DNA from: Polynucleobacter sp. HIN5
GTDB lineage: Bacteria > Pseudomonadota > Gammaproteobacteria > Burkholderiales > Burkholderiaceae
Direction: 5' to 3'
Assembly (NCBI RefSeq): GCF_030297555.1
Contig: NZ_AP028136.1
Coordinates: 1,798,001-1,862,000 of the forward strand
Length of the DNA stretch: 64,000 nucleotides
In this document: piece by piece, positions 41,446 to 52,809 of the stretch
Layout: each line of letters begins with the position of its first letter
Position numbering within the stretch: the stretch's first letter is position 1
Position numbers and translations under genes: made by a program
Notes under the pieces: generated by a model
The model's input: the letters and a program-made list of their open reading frames with translations, nothing else
What the model was told of the DNA's origin: nothing
Databases searched by the model: none

Positions 41446-42351
41446 TTATCTAGAACGTATCATGGTACCAAAAGCTTGTTCCGTCAAAATTTCTAAGAGT
41501 AGGGAGTGCTCAATTCGCCCATCAATAATATGAACAGAGTTCACGCCACTCTTGGCGGCATCCAAGGCAGATGAAATTTTAGGAAGCATACCTCCAGAAA
41601 TCGTACCGTCTGCAAAAAGCGCATCAATCTCACGTGCACTCAAATCAGTCAAGAGCTTACCCGCCTTATCCATAACGCCCGGTATATTGGTCATCATCAC
41701 CAATTTCTCAGCTTTGAGGATTTCCGCCATTTTGCCCGCAACCAAATCTGCATTGATGTTATAGGCTTGGCCTTCTTCACTAAAACCAATTGGTGAAATC
41801 ACGGGAATAAATGCATCGTCTTGTAAAGCTTTCACCACAGCTGGATTAATCGATTCAATTTCACCGACAAATCCTAAGTCAATCGGCGCACCAGAGGGAG
41901 TTTGTTCATTCGGAACCATCATTTTCTTGGCATGAATCAAACCGCCATCTTTACCAGTTAAGCCAACGGCCTGGCCGCCAAAATGATTAATTAACATCAC
42001 GATGTCTTGCTGCACCTCGCCACCCAATACCCACTCAACCACTTCCATGGTCTCTTCATCGGTAACCCGCATTCCCTGAATAAAGGTGCCAGTCTTGCCA
42101 ATTTTCTTAAGGGCTTCATCAATTTGCGGTCCGCCACCATGAACCACGACCGGGTTCATGCCAACTAGCTTTAGCAAAATCACATCACGCGCAAAACTCT
42201 CTTTGAGGCGCTCTTGAACCATGGCGTTACCACCATATTTGATCACAATGGTTTTGCCATGGTATTGCCGAATATAAGGCAAAGCCTCGGCCAGAATCTC
42301 GGCCTTCAACAATGGCGGAATGTCAGCGAGTGTTGGTACTGCTTTAGTCAT
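41446..42351 (-). CDS. argB: acetylglutamate kinase
   Basis: A 301-residue amino-acid kinase, the second step of arginine synthesis. It has [10 protein letters not shown] (about 31-40), [18 protein letters not shown] (about 62-79), the [14 protein letters not shown] loop (about 193-206) and [16 protein letters not shown] (about 250-265). The N-terminal helix before residue 20 is the type used for hexamer formation in arginine-sensitive enzymes, so feedback inhibition is likely, as an inference. It lies 14 bases after dksA. Confidence 0.95.
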   Translation of the reverse strand: MTKAVPTLADIPPLLKAEILAEALPYIRQYHGKTIVIKYGGNAMVQERLKESFARDVILLKLVGMNPVVVHGGGPQIDEALKKIGKTGTFIQGMRVTDEETMEVVEWVLGGEVQQDIVMLINHFGGQAVGLTGKDGGLIHAKKMMVPNEQTPSGAPIDLGFVGEIESINPAVVKALQDDAFIPVISPIGFSEEGQAYNINADLVAGKMAEILKAEKLVMMTNIPGVMDKAGKLLTDLSAREIDALFADGTISGGMLPKISSALDAAKSGVNSVHIIDGRIEHSLLLEILTEQAFGTMIRSR

Positions 42352-42365
42352 GATGAATAGAAATC

Positions 42366-42851
42366 CTATTCACCAAATAACTTTTGGCGTAGCTCACGAC
42401 GCTCTTGAGCCTCGAGTGAGAGATTAGCGGTTGGACGAGCGATCAGGCGTGATAAACCAATCGCCTCACCGGTTTCTTCGCACCACCCATAATCACCTGA
42501 CTCAATCCTAGCCAAGGCTTGTTCAACCTTCTTTAGGAGCTTTCGTTCGCGATCTCGAGTTCGGAGCTCTAGGGCGTGCTCCTCTTCAATCGTCGCCCGA
42601 TCCGCGGGATCGGGGACCAGTATGTTTTCACGTAAGTGCTCGGTTGTTTCGCTCGCGTGCTTTAAGATATCTTCTTTGAGCGCCTGCAATTTGGTGCGAA
42701 AGAACTCCAACTGAGCGGCATTCATATAGTCCTTTTCAGACATCTTTAGTAAATCAGCCTCAGTTAGGGGGGCGCCCTTAGCGGACGATCCAGAAGCTTT
42801 CTTGCTGGACTCAGCAGACTTCGCTTTGGTACTCGCTTCTTTTGTCGTCAT
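42366..42851 (-). CDS. dksA: RNA polymerase-binding factor DksA, one-cysteine form
   Basis: From the ATG at 42851 (GAAGGA nine bases before) this is 161 residues. An N-terminal Lys/Ser/Ala tail is followed by a long coiled coil with the tip motif DPADRA (81-86), the acidic residues that reach the polymerase secondary channel. In the zinc-finger region only Cys124 remains (WCEETGE); the other three cysteine positions read Thr, Ser and Ala (TANLSLEA). One-cysteine DksA proteins are known in alpha- and betaproteobacteria. It acts with ppGpp to reset transcription. A farther upstream in-frame ATG (42881) is less likely. Confidence 0.93.
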   Translation of the reverse strand: MTTKEASTKAKSAESSKKASGSSAKGAPLTEADLLKMSEKDYMNAAQLEFFRTKLQALKEDILKHASETTEHLRENILVPDPADRATIEEEHALELRTRDRERKLLKKVEQALARIESGDYGWCEETGEAIGLSRLIARPTANLSLEAQERRELRQKLFGE

Positions 42852-42952
42852 CGTTTTTCCTTCGTTCCAAATAATCAACACCTTAAACCCTAGAGCAAAA
42901 TCGCCAATCAGGGTTACTACTAAAAGTTACTTAATTGCACTTTCAAGGGTGC

Positions 42953-42980
42953 ATTATTACGCTTTCTATAAAAGTTTCAA
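42953..42980 (-). promoter_or_regulatory. predicted dksA promoter
   Basis: On the minus strand, TTGAAA (42980-42975) is followed after 16 bases by AATAAT (42958-42953), one and two mismatches from the sigma70 consensus. The transcript would have a leader of about 95 bases before the dksA ATG. The leader contains a short inverted pair, TGCACCCTTGAAAGTGCA, that could fold into a small hairpin. Confidence 0.5.
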
Positions 42981-43035
42981 TGGCTATTTAAATACAACCG
43001 TGGCGGCGCATTGTACAGTAATTCAATCAATTCAA

Positions 43036-44088
43036 TTAGTTAGCCAAGCAGCCTTCCAATCCGGCCAACAAAGTATCTTTTGGCAGATCAATTCCAATGA
43101 ATACCATCCGAGTTTGTTTGGCCTCTGCCCCCCATGGGCCAGCCAAATCACTACCCATCATTTCATGAACGCCCTGAAGAACCACTTTGCGGGCTGAACC
43201 CTTCACATACAAGACGCCCTTGTAGCGCAACATCTTCTCGCCAAACACGGACAAGACCCCTCCTAAGAAGTCCTCTAACTTGCGGTGATCAAAAGGTTTG
43301 TCGCTCTTAAAAACAAATGATTGAATCCGATCGGTATGCCCATGGTGATGGTGATGATTGTGGCCATGGTCATGGTGATGCTCATGATCGTGGTGGTGAT
43401 CATGACCGCACTCGCTGTGGTCGTGATCATCCTCTTCCAAAAAATGGGGGTCAATATCAAGCTTCGCGTTTAAATTAAATCCCCGCAAATCCAAGACAGA
43501 ATCGAGCGGCACTACGCCCTTTGTAATCGTTTGGATGGGTGCTCTTGGGTTCATATGCATCAACCGATTTTTTAGAGCCGCAATTTCTTCTGGGCTTGCA
43601 AGGTCTGTTTTGGTAATAAAGATGCGATCGGCAAAGCCAACCTGACGCTGAACTTCCTCGTGCTCGTTGAGCTGTTTCTGGCCGTGCTTAGCATCGACAA
43701 GGGTAACCACGGCGTCTAACACGTAATGATTCGCAATGTCATCATCAATAAAAAACGTTTGCGCAACCGGACCGGGGTTTGCCACACCAGTCGTTTCAAT
43801 GACCACCTGGTCAAACTGAATTTTTTTACTCTTACGCTGCTCCCATAGCTGATTTAATGCTTCAACCAAATCGCCTCGAATCGAACAGCATACGCAGCCA
43901 TTGTTCATTTGCACAATTTGCTCTTGCGTATCTTGAACCAAAATATCGTTATCGATATTTTCTTCACCAAACTCGTTTTCAATCACCGCAATTTTTTTGC
44001 CATGCTCACCGGTCAAAATGTGTTTTAACAAAGTGGTCTTACCGCTGCCCAAAAATCCTGTGAGAATCGTTACTGGTATTAATGCCAT
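43036..44088 (-). CDS. CobW/COG0523-family GTPase with His-rich loop
   Basis: A 350-residue G3E GTPase. Walker A is GFLGSGKTT (11-19). The metal-binding CxCC motif at Cys65, Cys67 and Cys68 (NNGCVCC) and the base-recognition TKTD (about 159-162) are present. Residues 221-251 contain 18 histidines among Asp and Gly, a likely zinc or nickel buffer. The C-terminal domain contains MLRYKGVLYVKG. Such proteins act as metal chaperones or insertases, most often for zinc; the client is unknown. It lies upstream of dksA on the same strand. No Zur-type operator was found by eye. Confidence 0.9.
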   Translation of the reverse strand: MALIPVTILTGFLGSGKTTLLKHILTGEHGKKIAVIENEFGEENIDNDILVQDTQEQIVQMNNGCVCCSIRGDLVEALNQLWEQRKSKKIQFDQVVIETTGVANPGPVAQTFFIDDDIANHYVLDAVVTLVDAKHGQKQLNEHEEVQRQVGFADRIFITKTDLASPEEIAALKNRLMHMNPRAPIQTITKGVVPLDSVLDLRGFNLNAKLDIDPHFLEEDDHDHSECGHDHHHDHEHHHDHGHNHHHHHGHTDRIQSFVFKSDKPFDHRKLEDFLGGVLSVFGEKMLRYKGVLYVKGSARKVVLQGVHEMMGSDLAGPWGAEAKQTRMVFIGIDLPKDTLLAGLEGCLAN

Positions 44089-44135
44089 CGTGATGTCATT
44101 TCTTAAAAAGAATGGATAAAGAAGTATCTTACCGA

Positions 44136-45344
44136 TTATTGGGTACGTTGGAGCAGCAATCCCTTGAGGTACTCCCCTTCCGGAAAACTAGCCAGAACCG
44201 GGTGATCCAATCCCGCCGCCAAACGCCGCATGACCCGGTAGCTTGTTCCATGATCTTGCATATGTGCCATAGCCTCATTCACGGATGAGGTGATCATTTG
44301 CTCAAAATGCTGGGGGCTAACAGCGCCCGAGCAGGAAAATGTAAATAGCAAGCCGCCCGGATTGAGTAATTGCAAGGCAGCGCGATTAATCTCTTTATAA
44401 GCTTTTAGGGCACGCTCAAGATGCTGAGCCGATGGGGCAAACTTTGGGGGGTCCAAGACGATTAAATCAAATTTTTCCTGGGCGCCCCGCAATTCTCGAA
44501 GGGTAGAAAAGGCATCGGCATCATGCCAAGTGGCCAATTCCGGAGAATAGCCATTCATTGCCATTTGACACTGTGCCAACGCTAGGGCATCCCCCGATGA
44601 ATCAACTGACATGACGCTGTTTGCCCCTCCTTGCAAAGCAGCCAAAGAGAAGCCGCCGGTGTAGCAAAACATATTGAGCACCCGGCGATTGCTTGCGAGC
44701 TCAGACACCAGCTTGCGGTTATCGCGCTGATCAATATAAAAACCGGTCTTATGACCTTCTAGCACATCGATTCCATACTGAATCCCATGCTCATTGACCA
44801 AAACGAGCTCGCCATCATGCTCGCCAGACAAAATACCACTCTGCTCAGCTAATCCCTCTCGTGCTCGCACTGCGGCATCCGATCGCTCGACCATCAAAGA
44901 GCACTGGGTTTGCTCTTGTAAGGCACTGATGATGGCGTCTCGCCAATATTCCACACCTGCACTCAGAAACTGGCAAACAATCACGCGATCATATTGGTCA
45001 ACAATCAGACCGGGCAATCCATCGGCCTCCCCAGCAATTAACCGAATCGCATTGCTATCTTTTACCCATTGCTGCCGGTGCTGTATTGCGGTACTAATTT
45101 TGCGCTTAAAGAAGGCGTGATCGATAGCTTCGCTTTCATTCCATGACCAAACGCGAACGCGGATTTTAGATAAAGGACTATAGGCTCCTTTGGCAATCCA
45201 GCGGCCATCTTGACTCAGGATCTGAACCGTTGCACCTGCTTTAGGCTTTCCATCAACCCGCTTGATTGCAGTGGCATAGACCCAAGGGTGCCTGCGCACA
45301 ATGGGCCGCTCTTTTCCCGCCTCAAGGATGATGTTGTAGTTCAC
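44136..45344 (-). CDS. rlmI: 23S rRNA methyltransferase, RlmI type
   Basis: A 402-residue protein. An N-terminal PUA-like domain (about 1-90; RRHPWVYATAIKRVDG, GAYSPLSKIRVRVW) is followed by a SAM-dependent methyltransferase domain with VLNMFCYTGGFSLAAL (about 217-232), LIVLDPPKFAP (about 283-293) and TFSCSGAVSP (about 334-343, with the catalytic cysteine). It would methylate a cytosine (m5C1962 in E. coli numbering). The start is a GTG overlapping the xerC stop (GTGA). Confidence 0.88.
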   Translation of the reverse strand: MNYNIILEAGKERPIVRRHPWVYATAIKRVDGKPKAGATVQILSQDGRWIAKGAYSPLSKIRVRVWSWNESEAIDHAFFKRKISTAIQHRQQWVKDSNAIRLIAGEADGLPGLIVDQYDRVIVCQFLSAGVEYWRDAIISALQEQTQCSLMVERSDAAVRAREGLAEQSGILSGEHDGELVLVNEHGIQYGIDVLEGHKTGFYIDQRDNRKLVSELASNRRVLNMFCYTGGFSLAALQGGANSVMSVDSSGDALALAQCQMAMNGYSPELATWHDADAFSTLRELRGAQEKFDLIVLDPPKFAPSAQHLERALKAYKEINRAALQLLNPGGLLFTFSCSGAVSPQHFEQMITSSVNEAMAHMQDHGTSYRVMRRLAAGLDHPVLASFPEGEYLKGLLLQRTQ

Positions 45345-46297
45345 GCTTTATTACTCTTCACTTTGGCGCGGGGGTGAGCATTGTCATAGGCTTTTGCTAG
45401 ATGCTGAAAATCCAGCGCAGTATAAATTTGCGTACTGGCAATACTCGCGTGACCCAGCATTTCTTGTACAGCTCGCAAGTCATGTGAGGATTGCAGTACA
45501 TGGCTGGCAAAGCTATGGCGCATCATATGTGGGTGCACATGAGTAGGCAAACCGGCACGAATAGCCATTGATCGCAAACGGGCCTGAACGGTTCGTGGCG
45601 CAAGCCGCTTACCCTGAATAGACACAAATAAAGCTCGCTCATCCTGCAACGTTAATAAAGCGCGTTGCGATTTCCAACGCTGTAACGCTGCCATGGCGGG
45701 CTTGCCAACTGGAATGGTCCTGCGCTTATTGCCCTTACCAAGAACCGAAACTTCACTTGCGCGCCAATCAATCCAACCTAAAGAATCTCGACTAGGATCA
45801 CTATCTAGGCCTAGGAGCTCTGAGAGGCGCAAGCCTGATGAATACAAAAGTTCAATCAAAGCATAATCACGACTCAGTTCCCAATTATCGTTTTCAGTCG
45901 CCTCTTTGGCGGCGAACTCAATGAGGGCTAGCGCTTGCTCTACCGATAATGCCTTTGGCAGTAATTTACTGCGCTTAGGCGCTTTGATATCAGCCACGGG
46001 ATTTGAGCCTAGGCCAGACTGACCTTTACTTTCCAATAAGAGCCAGTCATAAAAACCGCGCCACGCTGATAAAACCCGAGCAATCGATCGCGCAGACAAT
46101 CCCTTCGCATGAAGCGTTGCAGTCCAACGACGAATGAGTGCATGATTAATTTGATCAATCGCACACTGCTCGACTTGCGCGCTCTCACAGAGAATTTTTA
46201 AATCAGCGCGATACGCTTTAATCGTATGAACTGATAATTGCCGCACAACATGCAAGTTATTTAGGTAAGCCTCGATCTTTGCCGAGAGAGTGTCCAC
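45341..46297 (-). CDS. xerC: site-specific tyrosine recombinase XerC
   Basis: A 318-residue recombinase that resolves chromosome dimers at dif together with XerD. It has an N-terminal SAM-like core-binding domain (about 1-95), then the catalytic domain with Arg157 (SSGLRLSEL), His257 and Arg260 (HMMRHSF), His283 (LGHASI) and nucleophile Tyr292 (STQIYTAL). The start is a GTG at 46297. The order gat genes - DUF484 - xerC - rlmI and the absence of any integrase-like flanks mark it as the housekeeping enzyme and not part of an island. Confidence 0.92.
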   Translation of the reverse strand: MDTLSAKIEAYLNNLHVVRQLSVHTIKAYRADLKILCESAQVEQCAIDQINHALIRRWTATLHAKGLSARSIARVLSAWRGFYDWLLLESKGQSGLGSNPVADIKAPKRSKLLPKALSVEQALALIEFAAKEATENDNWELSRDYALIELLYSSGLRLSELLGLDSDPSRDSLGWIDWRASEVSVLGKGNKRRTIPVGKPAMAALQRWKSQRALLTLQDERALFVSIQGKRLAPRTVQARLRSMAIRAGLPTHVHPHMMRHSFASHVLQSSHDLRAVQEMLGHASIASTQIYTALDFQHLAKAYDNAHPRAKVKSNKA

Positions 46298-46318
46298 AAT
46301 CGTTTACTTACCTTGAGC

Positions 46319-46957
46319 TTAACCGGCAACCCGCCGCAACGCTGCTGCAGCCAAACCAGCAATTTGTCTTAAATAAAACACGCCCATATCCTCTGTAAAA
46401 CGTTCGCCATCTTTACTGAGAAGAGCTAAGCCGGCAAAGCGATTTTGCTCCAATGGCATTGCTAGTATTGCTACGCTCTGCCAATCATCCTTGGCCTGCA
46501 AATGAGCTAGCTTTTCTTTAAATACATCCGGACATTTTGCGAAGGGCTGGCAAATGGGGCGCTCTAACAATGCCTCAAACGCAGAATCAATTGGCAATAC
46601 TTTACAAACCTCGACCTCAAAGACAGAGGAAAGACCACTTTCGATCGCGCTATTTACTTGCTGAGTATCTTGCGCTTCAATGAGCTTTTGTAACCAAGCA
46701 ACCATTCCCACTTGGGTCTTGTCATTGCGACTGCCAAAACGCAGCATTTCGTTTAAGCGTGCATTGAGCTCTTGGTTTTGTGAGCGTAGCAAATGCATTT
46801 GCCGCTCTTGCAGCGAAATGGCTCGATCGCTGTTGGGATCTTTTAGACGAACTTCTTGCAAGACCTCAGCATGGCGCTCAAAAAATCCTGGGCAAGCTTT
46901 TAGCCATTGGGCCACTAAGGCTTCTTGTTCATCCTGACTCAGCTCTGGAGCACTCAT
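46319..46957 (-). CDS. DUF484 family protein
   Basis: A 212-residue protein, with an N-terminal helical part containing WLKACPGFFERHAEVLQEVRL (about 18-38), then SLQERQMHLLRSQNQELNARL forming a coiled coil (about 49-69), and a GAF-like C-terminal domain ending in DMGVFYLRQIAGLAAAALRR. DUF484 genes sit next to xerC in many proteobacteria. The function is not established; signal sensing by the GAF-like fold is a guess. Confidence 0.87.
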   Translation of the reverse strand: MSAPELSQDEQEALVAQWLKACPGFFERHAEVLQEVRLKDPNSDRAISLQERQMHLLRSQNQELNARLNEMLRFGSRNDKTQVGMVAWLQKLIEAQDTQQVNSAIESGLSSVFEVEVCKVLPIDSAFEALLERPICQPFAKCPDVFKEKLAHLQAKDDWQSVAILAMPLEQNRFAGLALLSKDGERFTEDMGVFYLRQIAGLAAAALRRVAG

Positions 46958-46965
46958 TTCGTTTC

Positions 46966-48441
46966 CTATCCACTTTGTAATTTCTTGCGCAATATCTCAT
47001 TGAGCTGCTGAGGATTTGCTTTACCTTGCGAGGCTTTCATCGCCTGCCCAATTAAGGCGTTAAAGGCTTTCTCTTTGCCAGACTTAAACTCTTCAACGGA
47101 TTTTGAATTGGCCTGTAACACCCCATCAACGAGGGCTTCTAGGGCGCCAATGTCGGTAATTTGCTTTAATCCGCGTTGCTCAATCATTTCATCAATTGGG
47201 ATGGCCGGTTTGTTGGCGAGCGCATCCTCCCAAATTGAGATGAATATCTCTTTTGCAATCTTGTTGGAAATCGTTCCGTCTAGAGAACGATTAAGTAGCG
47301 CCTCAATCTGAGCAATTTCAATTGGTAATTCATGAGCGGATAAATTCGAGCGATTTAAAGCCGAGGCCAAATCGCCAGTAATGAAGTTTGCAATCGTCTT
47401 GGCGTGTTTCGCGCCCAAACGGCGGACCAGCTCCATCAATAAATCAGCTGTGGCACGGTCCTGACTGAGGATCTGACTATCGTAAGGGCTTAGTCCATAT
47501 TCAGATTGCCACTGCGCGCGTAACGTCGCTGGCAATGCTGGCATACCAGCGCGAATTTCTTCAATCCAATCCGCATGAATAACGAGTGGCAATAAATCAG
47601 GGTCTGGAAAATACCGATAATCTTGTGCGTCTTCTTTGCTGCGCATACTGCGCGTTTCTTGAAGATCGGGGTCGTATAAGCGCGTTTCCTGAATAACCGT
47701 ACCGCCATCTTCAATTAGTTCAATTTGGCGTCGCACTTCATACTGAATTGCCTCTTCTAAGAATCGGAAAGAATTTAAATTCTTAATCTCGCAACGCGTC
47801 CCGAATTCACTCTGTCCCTTGGGCCGCACCGATACATTGGCATCGCAGCGAAAAGAGCCTTCTTGCATATTGCCATCGCATACCCCTAACCACACTACTA
47901 ACGCATGAAGGGCTTTGGCATAAGCAACCGCCTCAGCAGCACTGCGCATTACGGGCTCAGTGACAATTTCTAAAAGAGGAGTGCCGGCTCGATTTAAATC
48001 AATCCCGCTAGCTGGTTCGCCATGAGGGCCAGAAAAGTTCTCATGAACGGATTTGCCAGCATCTTCCTCTAAGTGGGCTCGCGTTAACTCAATCACCTTT
48101 GTCTGACCATCGACAACGATTTCAATTTGTCCACCGACGACCACTGGTATCTCGTATTGACTAATTTGATAGCCCTTAGGCAGATCGGGGTAAAAATAAT
48201 TTTTACGGGCAAAAATACTGCGCGGAGAAATCTGGGCACCAATTGCCAAACCAAAACGAATCGCGTGCTCAACTGCTTGTCGATTAAGAACGGGCAATAC
48301 TCCCGGCAGCGCTAAATCAACGGCGCAGGCTTGTGTGTTTGGGGCAGCACCAAATTGCGTACTCGCCCCACTAAATATCTTGGACTGCGTTAGTAATTGC
48401 GTATGGGTCTCGAGACCAATGACAATTTCCCACTTCATCAT
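46966..48441 (-). CDS. gatB: Asp-tRNA(Asn)/Glu-tRNA(Gln) amidotransferase subunit B
   Basis: A 491-residue GatB. The N-terminal cradle kinase domain opens [23 protein letters not shown], and [16 protein letters not shown] contains Mg-site residues. The C-terminal part is the helical tRNA-binding YqeY-like tail. With GatA and GatC it converts misacylated Glu-tRNA(Gln) and/or Asp-tRNA(Asn) to the correct amide. It overlaps gatA by four bases. Confidence 0.96.
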   Translation of the reverse strand: MMKWEIVIGLETHTQLLTQSKIFSGASTQFGAAPNTQACAVDLALPGVLPVLNRQAVEHAIRFGLAIGAQISPRSIFARKNYFYPDLPKGYQISQYEIPVVVGGQIEIVVDGQTKVIELTRAHLEEDAGKSVHENFSGPHGEPASGIDLNRAGTPLLEIVTEPVMRSAAEAVAYAKALHALVVWLGVCDGNMQEGSFRCDANVSVRPKGQSEFGTRCEIKNLNSFRFLEEAIQYEVRRQIELIEDGGTVIQETRLYDPDLQETRSMRSKEDAQDYRYFPDPDLLPLVIHADWIEEIRAGMPALPATLRAQWQSEYGLSPYDSQILSQDRATADLLMELVRRLGAKHAKTIANFITGDLASALNRSNLSAHELPIEIAQIEALLNRSLDGTISNKIAKEIFISIWEDALANKPAIPIDEMIEQRGLKQITDIGALEALVDGVLQANSKSVEEFKSGKEKAFNALIGQAMKASQGKANPQQLNEILRKKLQSG

Positions 48442-49949
48442 GCTATCCCTTCGGGTCTGCGCAGATGCCAGTCGCTGACTTGCTGATACTGGTGCGCCAC
48501 TTGCAATAGGCGAGCCTCAGAGAAATAATTTCCGATCAATTGCATTCCAATCGGTAATCCATCGCCCGAGAATCCACAAGGCGCGCTCATTGCTGGCAAA
48601 CCCGCCAAATTCGCTGACAAGGTATAAATGTCTTCTAAGTACATCTGCAAGGGGTCTTTGCTCTTTTCACCCAGGCCCCAAGCGACATCCGGAGCTACAG
48701 GTCCCAAAATCACGTCGCACTGAGTGAAAGCTTGCGCAAAATCTGCAGCAATAATGCGACGAATTTTCTGGGCTTGCAGATAATAAGCATCGTAGTAGCC
48801 GTGCGATAAGACATAACTTCCAATCAAAATGCGCCGCTTCACCTCCTCACCAAAACCTTCACTGCGGGAGCGTTGATACATCTCCAATAAATCAGAGTAC
48901 TCGCTCGCACGATGGCCATAACGCACCCCGTCGTAACGACTCAAGTTGCTCGATGCTTCAGCAGGAGCTAAAACGTAATACACCGGGATCGAAAGCTTAG
49001 TTTTAGGCAAACTCACTTCGCAAACAACAGCCCCCAAAGACTGAAGCACCTCTTTCGCAGCTAGCACCGCTTGCGCTACATCGTGCGACAGACCCTCGGC
49101 AAAAAATTCTTTGGGCAAACCAATGCGTAACCCCAATAGAGGTTTTTTAGGATCTTCACCCGACCAAGCTTGATTCAGAAAACGTCCGTAGTCTTCGCCG
49201 CTATCAGCCAGGGATGTTGAATCACGGGGATCGTGCTTCGACATGGCACTTAGTAATAGAGCGCAATCCTCGGCGGTTTTTCCAATGGGGCCTGCCTGAT
49301 CCAATGAGGAGGCGTAAGCAATCATGCCGTATCGCGAAACACGACCGTAAGTTGGCTTAATTCCAGTCAGACCACAAAAAGCAGCTGGTTGCCGAATCGA
49401 TCCACCGGTATCGGTCCCAGTAGCGATTGGCGCCAATCCAGCGGCAACGGCAACTGCTGAACCGCCAGAGGATCCGCCCGAGACCCGCCCGTTATTCCAT
49501 GGGTTGAGGGCAGCCCCAAATGCAGAGTTCTCATTGGAGGAGCCCATTGCAAACTCATCCATATTGGTTTTGCCCAGACACACCATACCTGCAGCCTTTG
49601 GATTATCGGCATCTGGCAAGCCCAAACTTGCTACCACGGCTGCATCAAAGGGGCTTTTATAGCCCGCCAACATTTTGGAAGCCGCCGTCGTGGCCCACTC
49701 TTTGGTCACAAAGACATCCTTATGGGCAATCGGAATTCCGGTTAAGGGTCCCGCAAGCCCTTGTGATATCAGCTGATCGGCGCGTCTAGCCTGCTCTCGC
49801 GTCTGGTCTGGCAAAACATCGAGGTAGGCATTTAGATGCTGGTATTTTGTGATCCGCTCAAGAAAGAACTCACATAACTCTAAGCTTGATATTTCTTTAT
49901 TAATCAATGACTTAGATAAACTTTGCAGGGTTTGGTGCTGCCAATTCAT
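48438..49949 (-). CDS. gatA: Asp-tRNA(Asn)/Glu-tRNA(Gln) amidotransferase subunit A
   Basis: A 503-residue amidase-signature protein from the ATG at 49949, which overlaps the gatC stop as ATGA. The longer in-frame start at 50036 lies inside gatC and is rejected. Catalytic elements: Lys77 (HKDVF), the Ser-rich [10 protein letters not shown] (157-165), and nucleophile Ser184 in [11 protein letters not shown]. It generates ammonia from glutamine for GatB. Confidence 0.95.
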   Translation of the reverse strand: MNWQHQTLQSLSKSLINKEISSLELCEFFLERITKYQHLNAYLDVLPDQTREQARRADQLISQGLAGPLTGIPIAHKDVFVTKEWATTAASKMLAGYKSPFDAAVVASLGLPDADNPKAAGMVCLGKTNMDEFAMGSSNENSAFGAALNPWNNGRVSGGSSGGSAVAVAAGLAPIATGTDTGGSIRQPAAFCGLTGIKPTYGRVSRYGMIAYASSLDQAGPIGKTAEDCALLLSAMSKHDPRDSTSLADSGEDYGRFLNQAWSGEDPKKPLLGLRIGLPKEFFAEGLSHDVAQAVLAAKEVLQSLGAVVCEVSLPKTKLSIPVYYVLAPAEASSNLSRYDGVRYGHRASEYSDLLEMYQRSRSEGFGEEVKRRILIGSYVLSHGYYDAYYLQAQKIRRIIAADFAQAFTQCDVILGPVAPDVAWGLGEKSKDPLQMYLEDIYTLSANLAGLPAMSAPCGFSGDGLPIGMQLIGNYFSEARLLQVAHQYQQVSDWHLRRPEGIA

Positions 49950-50239
49950 TCGATCACCCTCGGGACCAAAAAGTAACCCTTGGCTTGCGCGGGTGCGTTC
50001 GCCATATTCTGTTCCCGCGTATTTGCCTCGATGCATGCGTCGGGCCTCAAAGGCTGAGCCAAATCTTCTATAAACAAAATGGGGTGGGGCAAAGGCTCAA
50101 TCTGCTCAGTATTGACCGCTTGCATTTGTTCGACGAGAGCAAAAACGGCCTCTAATTGTGGCAATACCGCCTCGGCCTCTGAGGCGCTTAATTGCAAGCG
50201 AGAGAGCTTCGCTATACGGTGAACTTCATTTATATCCAT
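49946..50239 (-). CDS. gatC: Asp-tRNA(Asn)/Glu-tRNA(Gln) amidotransferase subunit C
   Basis: A 97-residue GatC, a belt-like subunit that stabilises GatA. It has the typical start [20 protein letters not shown] and a C-terminal PQAKGYF-like element, here [15 protein letters not shown]. It is the first gene of gatC-gatA-gatB-DUF484-xerC-rlmI. The 62-base gap to the divergent mreB holds both promoters, which I could not pinpoint. Confidence 0.93.
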   Translation of the reverse strand: MDINEVHRIAKLSRLQLSASEAEAVLPQLEAVFALVEQMQAVNTEQIEPLPHPILFIEDLAQPLRPDACIEANTREQNMANAPAQAKGYFLVPRVIE

Positions 50240-50277
50240 GGGGTGCTAGAGTATCATTTCATCTTTGAGCTAATTAA

Positions 50278-51345
<1,068 letters not shown>

Positions 51346-51368
51346 GCGGCTAAACGCCGGAGCGGGCC

Positions 51369-52283
51369 GTGCACTATAGCGCCCCACCACTTTTCAAGCA
51401 AGGCATTCCTGCGCTTGCCAAGTTAATTGCGTGCCTTGTGATTGCTCTGGCACTCATGATTATTGATTTTCAGATCAAGTCGCTGGACTTTATTCGCAAC
51501 CAAGTCAATATCGTTCTGCGACCGTTTGAGCAGCTGATGCTTCTACCTGGCTCGATGATTTCAGGGGGTAGTGACTATTTAACCAGTCGCAGCACGCTTG
51601 AAAAGGAAAATGAGGCTCTCAAATTAAGACAAGCAGAACTCTCGCTGCTAGCCAATCAATCTGCGCTCCTCGCGGTTGAGAATCAAAATCTTCGTAGTCT
51701 CTTGGATTTGCAAAAAAAGGTGACGTTTAAAACGGTTCCTGTGGAAATTTTATTTAATCCACCAAACCCCATCTCCCAACGCGTTGTGATTAATCGGGGT
51801 GAAAACCAAGGCCTACGATTAGGTTCACCAATTGCCAATGACATGGGCATTCTCGGTCAAGTGGTTCGCCTGTATGACAATTCAGCCGAAGTATCTTTAT
51901 TGGAAGATCGTGATTTTGCAGTTCCAGTCCTTGTCGCACGCAATGGACTTCGCGCGGCAGTGGTCGGCAGCGGACGTGGTCAGTTATTGCAACTGCGTTA
52001 CTTACCAGTGGCCAGTGATCTTGAGGTTGGCGACATTCTCCTAACTTCAGGGGTTGATGGTGTATATCCCCCAGGGTTTGCGGTGGCTGTGATTATCAAA
52101 ATCGAGCGCAATCTCGATCAAAACTCCGCGAATGTCTTTTGCAGTCCGATTGCCGAAGTCAATCGTCATCTCCAGGCGCTTGCCTTAATCTACGACCCGC
52201 AGTTCGACGCCAAGCCAGCCTCAAATAGTAGTACGCCATCATCGACCGGTCGACGACAAACGCGACCCAAGGGGCAGCCATGA
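51369..52283 (+). CDS. mreC: rod shape-determining protein MreC
   Basis: A 304-residue bitopic protein: a membrane helix at about 16-32, a periplasmic coiled coil (about 70-112, LEKENEALKLRQAELSLL), then the two beta-domain region with VVINRGENQGLRLGSPI and GDILLTSGVDGVYPPGFAVA. A polar tail of about 25 residues ends it. The start is a GTG at 51369 with GGAG six bases before it, and the N-terminus (HYSAPPLFKQG) matches family members. It bridges MreB and PBP2. Confidence 0.93.
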   Translation: MHYSAPPLFKQGIPALAKLIACLVIALALMIIDFQIKSLDFIRNQVNIVLRPFEQLMLLPGSMISGGSDYLTSRSTLEKENEALKLRQAELSLLANQSALLAVENQNLRSLLDLQKKVTFKTVPVEILFNPPNPISQRVVINRGENQGLRLGSPIANDMGILGQVVRLYDNSAEVSLLEDRDFAVPVLVARNGLRAAVVGSGRGQLLQLRYLPVASDLEVGDILLTSGVDGVYPPGFAVAVIIKIERNLDQNSANVFCSPIAEVNRHLQALALIYDPQFDAKPASNSSTPSSTGRRQTRPKGQP

Positions 52284-52804
52284 TTGATTACCAAAGCGGC
52301 TACATTCTTCGCCCGGTCAAGCTACCTTTTATTTACTTTAGCCTATCCGTCGCCCTGTTATTGAATTTTTTACCCTGGGGCAATCATGCCTGGGTTCCAG
52401 ACTGGCTCATTATTTGCATTGTGTTTTGGAACATCCATCAGCATCGCTTTGTTGGTGTAATCACAGCATTTGTATTTGGGTTAGTAATGGATATTCATGG
52501 CGGGGCCTTGCTCGGAGTTCATGCCTTTAGTTACTCACTGGTGGCGTACATTGCAATTGCCTGGCATCACCGCATTACTGCTTTGCCCGTGACCACCCAA
52601 ATCCTAAACGTATTTCCTATCTTTGCCTTAGTTTCAATTTTTCCAGTCATTGTGCTTTGGGCTCTAAATGAGCAAATCTATTGGTGGGGTCTAACGAGCC
52701 TTATCCAAGCAGCCATTGAGGCCCTGCTTTGGCCACTTGCCAGTTATCTTTTGCTCTTGCCACAGCGACGACCCATTGATGTCGACCCCCATCGACCCCT
52801 GTAA
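52280..52804 (+). CDS. mreD: rod shape-determining protein MreD
   Basis: A 174-residue inner-membrane protein with about five helices, including LPFIYFSLSVALLLNFLPW near the start and GVITAFVFGLVMDIHGGALLGVHA (about 59-82), the conserved MreD core. The start overlaps the mreC stop as ATGA, and the stop is 5 bases before mrdA. Confidence 0.92.
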   Translation: MIDYQSGYILRPVKLPFIYFSLSVALLLNFLPWGNHAWVPDWLIICIVFWNIHQHRFVGVITAFVFGLVMDIHGGALLGVHAFSYSLVAYIAIAWHHRITALPVTTQILNVFPIFALVSIFPVIVLWALNEQIYWWGLTSLIQAAIEALLWPLASYLLLLPQRRPIDVDPHRPL

Positions 52805-52809
52805 GCAGC

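Noticed and set aside
44089..44135. Zur-type operator near the CobW gene
   Set aside because: No GTTATA-N-TATAAC-like palindrome was found in the available gaps on either side of the gene.
45341..46297. xerC as a mobile-element integrase
   Set aside because: It matches housekeeping XerC, sits next to DUF484, and has no direct repeats, tRNA target or phage genes nearby.
49950..50036. Longer gatA start ([10 protein letters not shown]...)
   Set aside because: It lies within gatC, and the ATGA overlap at 49946-49949 gives the normal GatA N-terminus.
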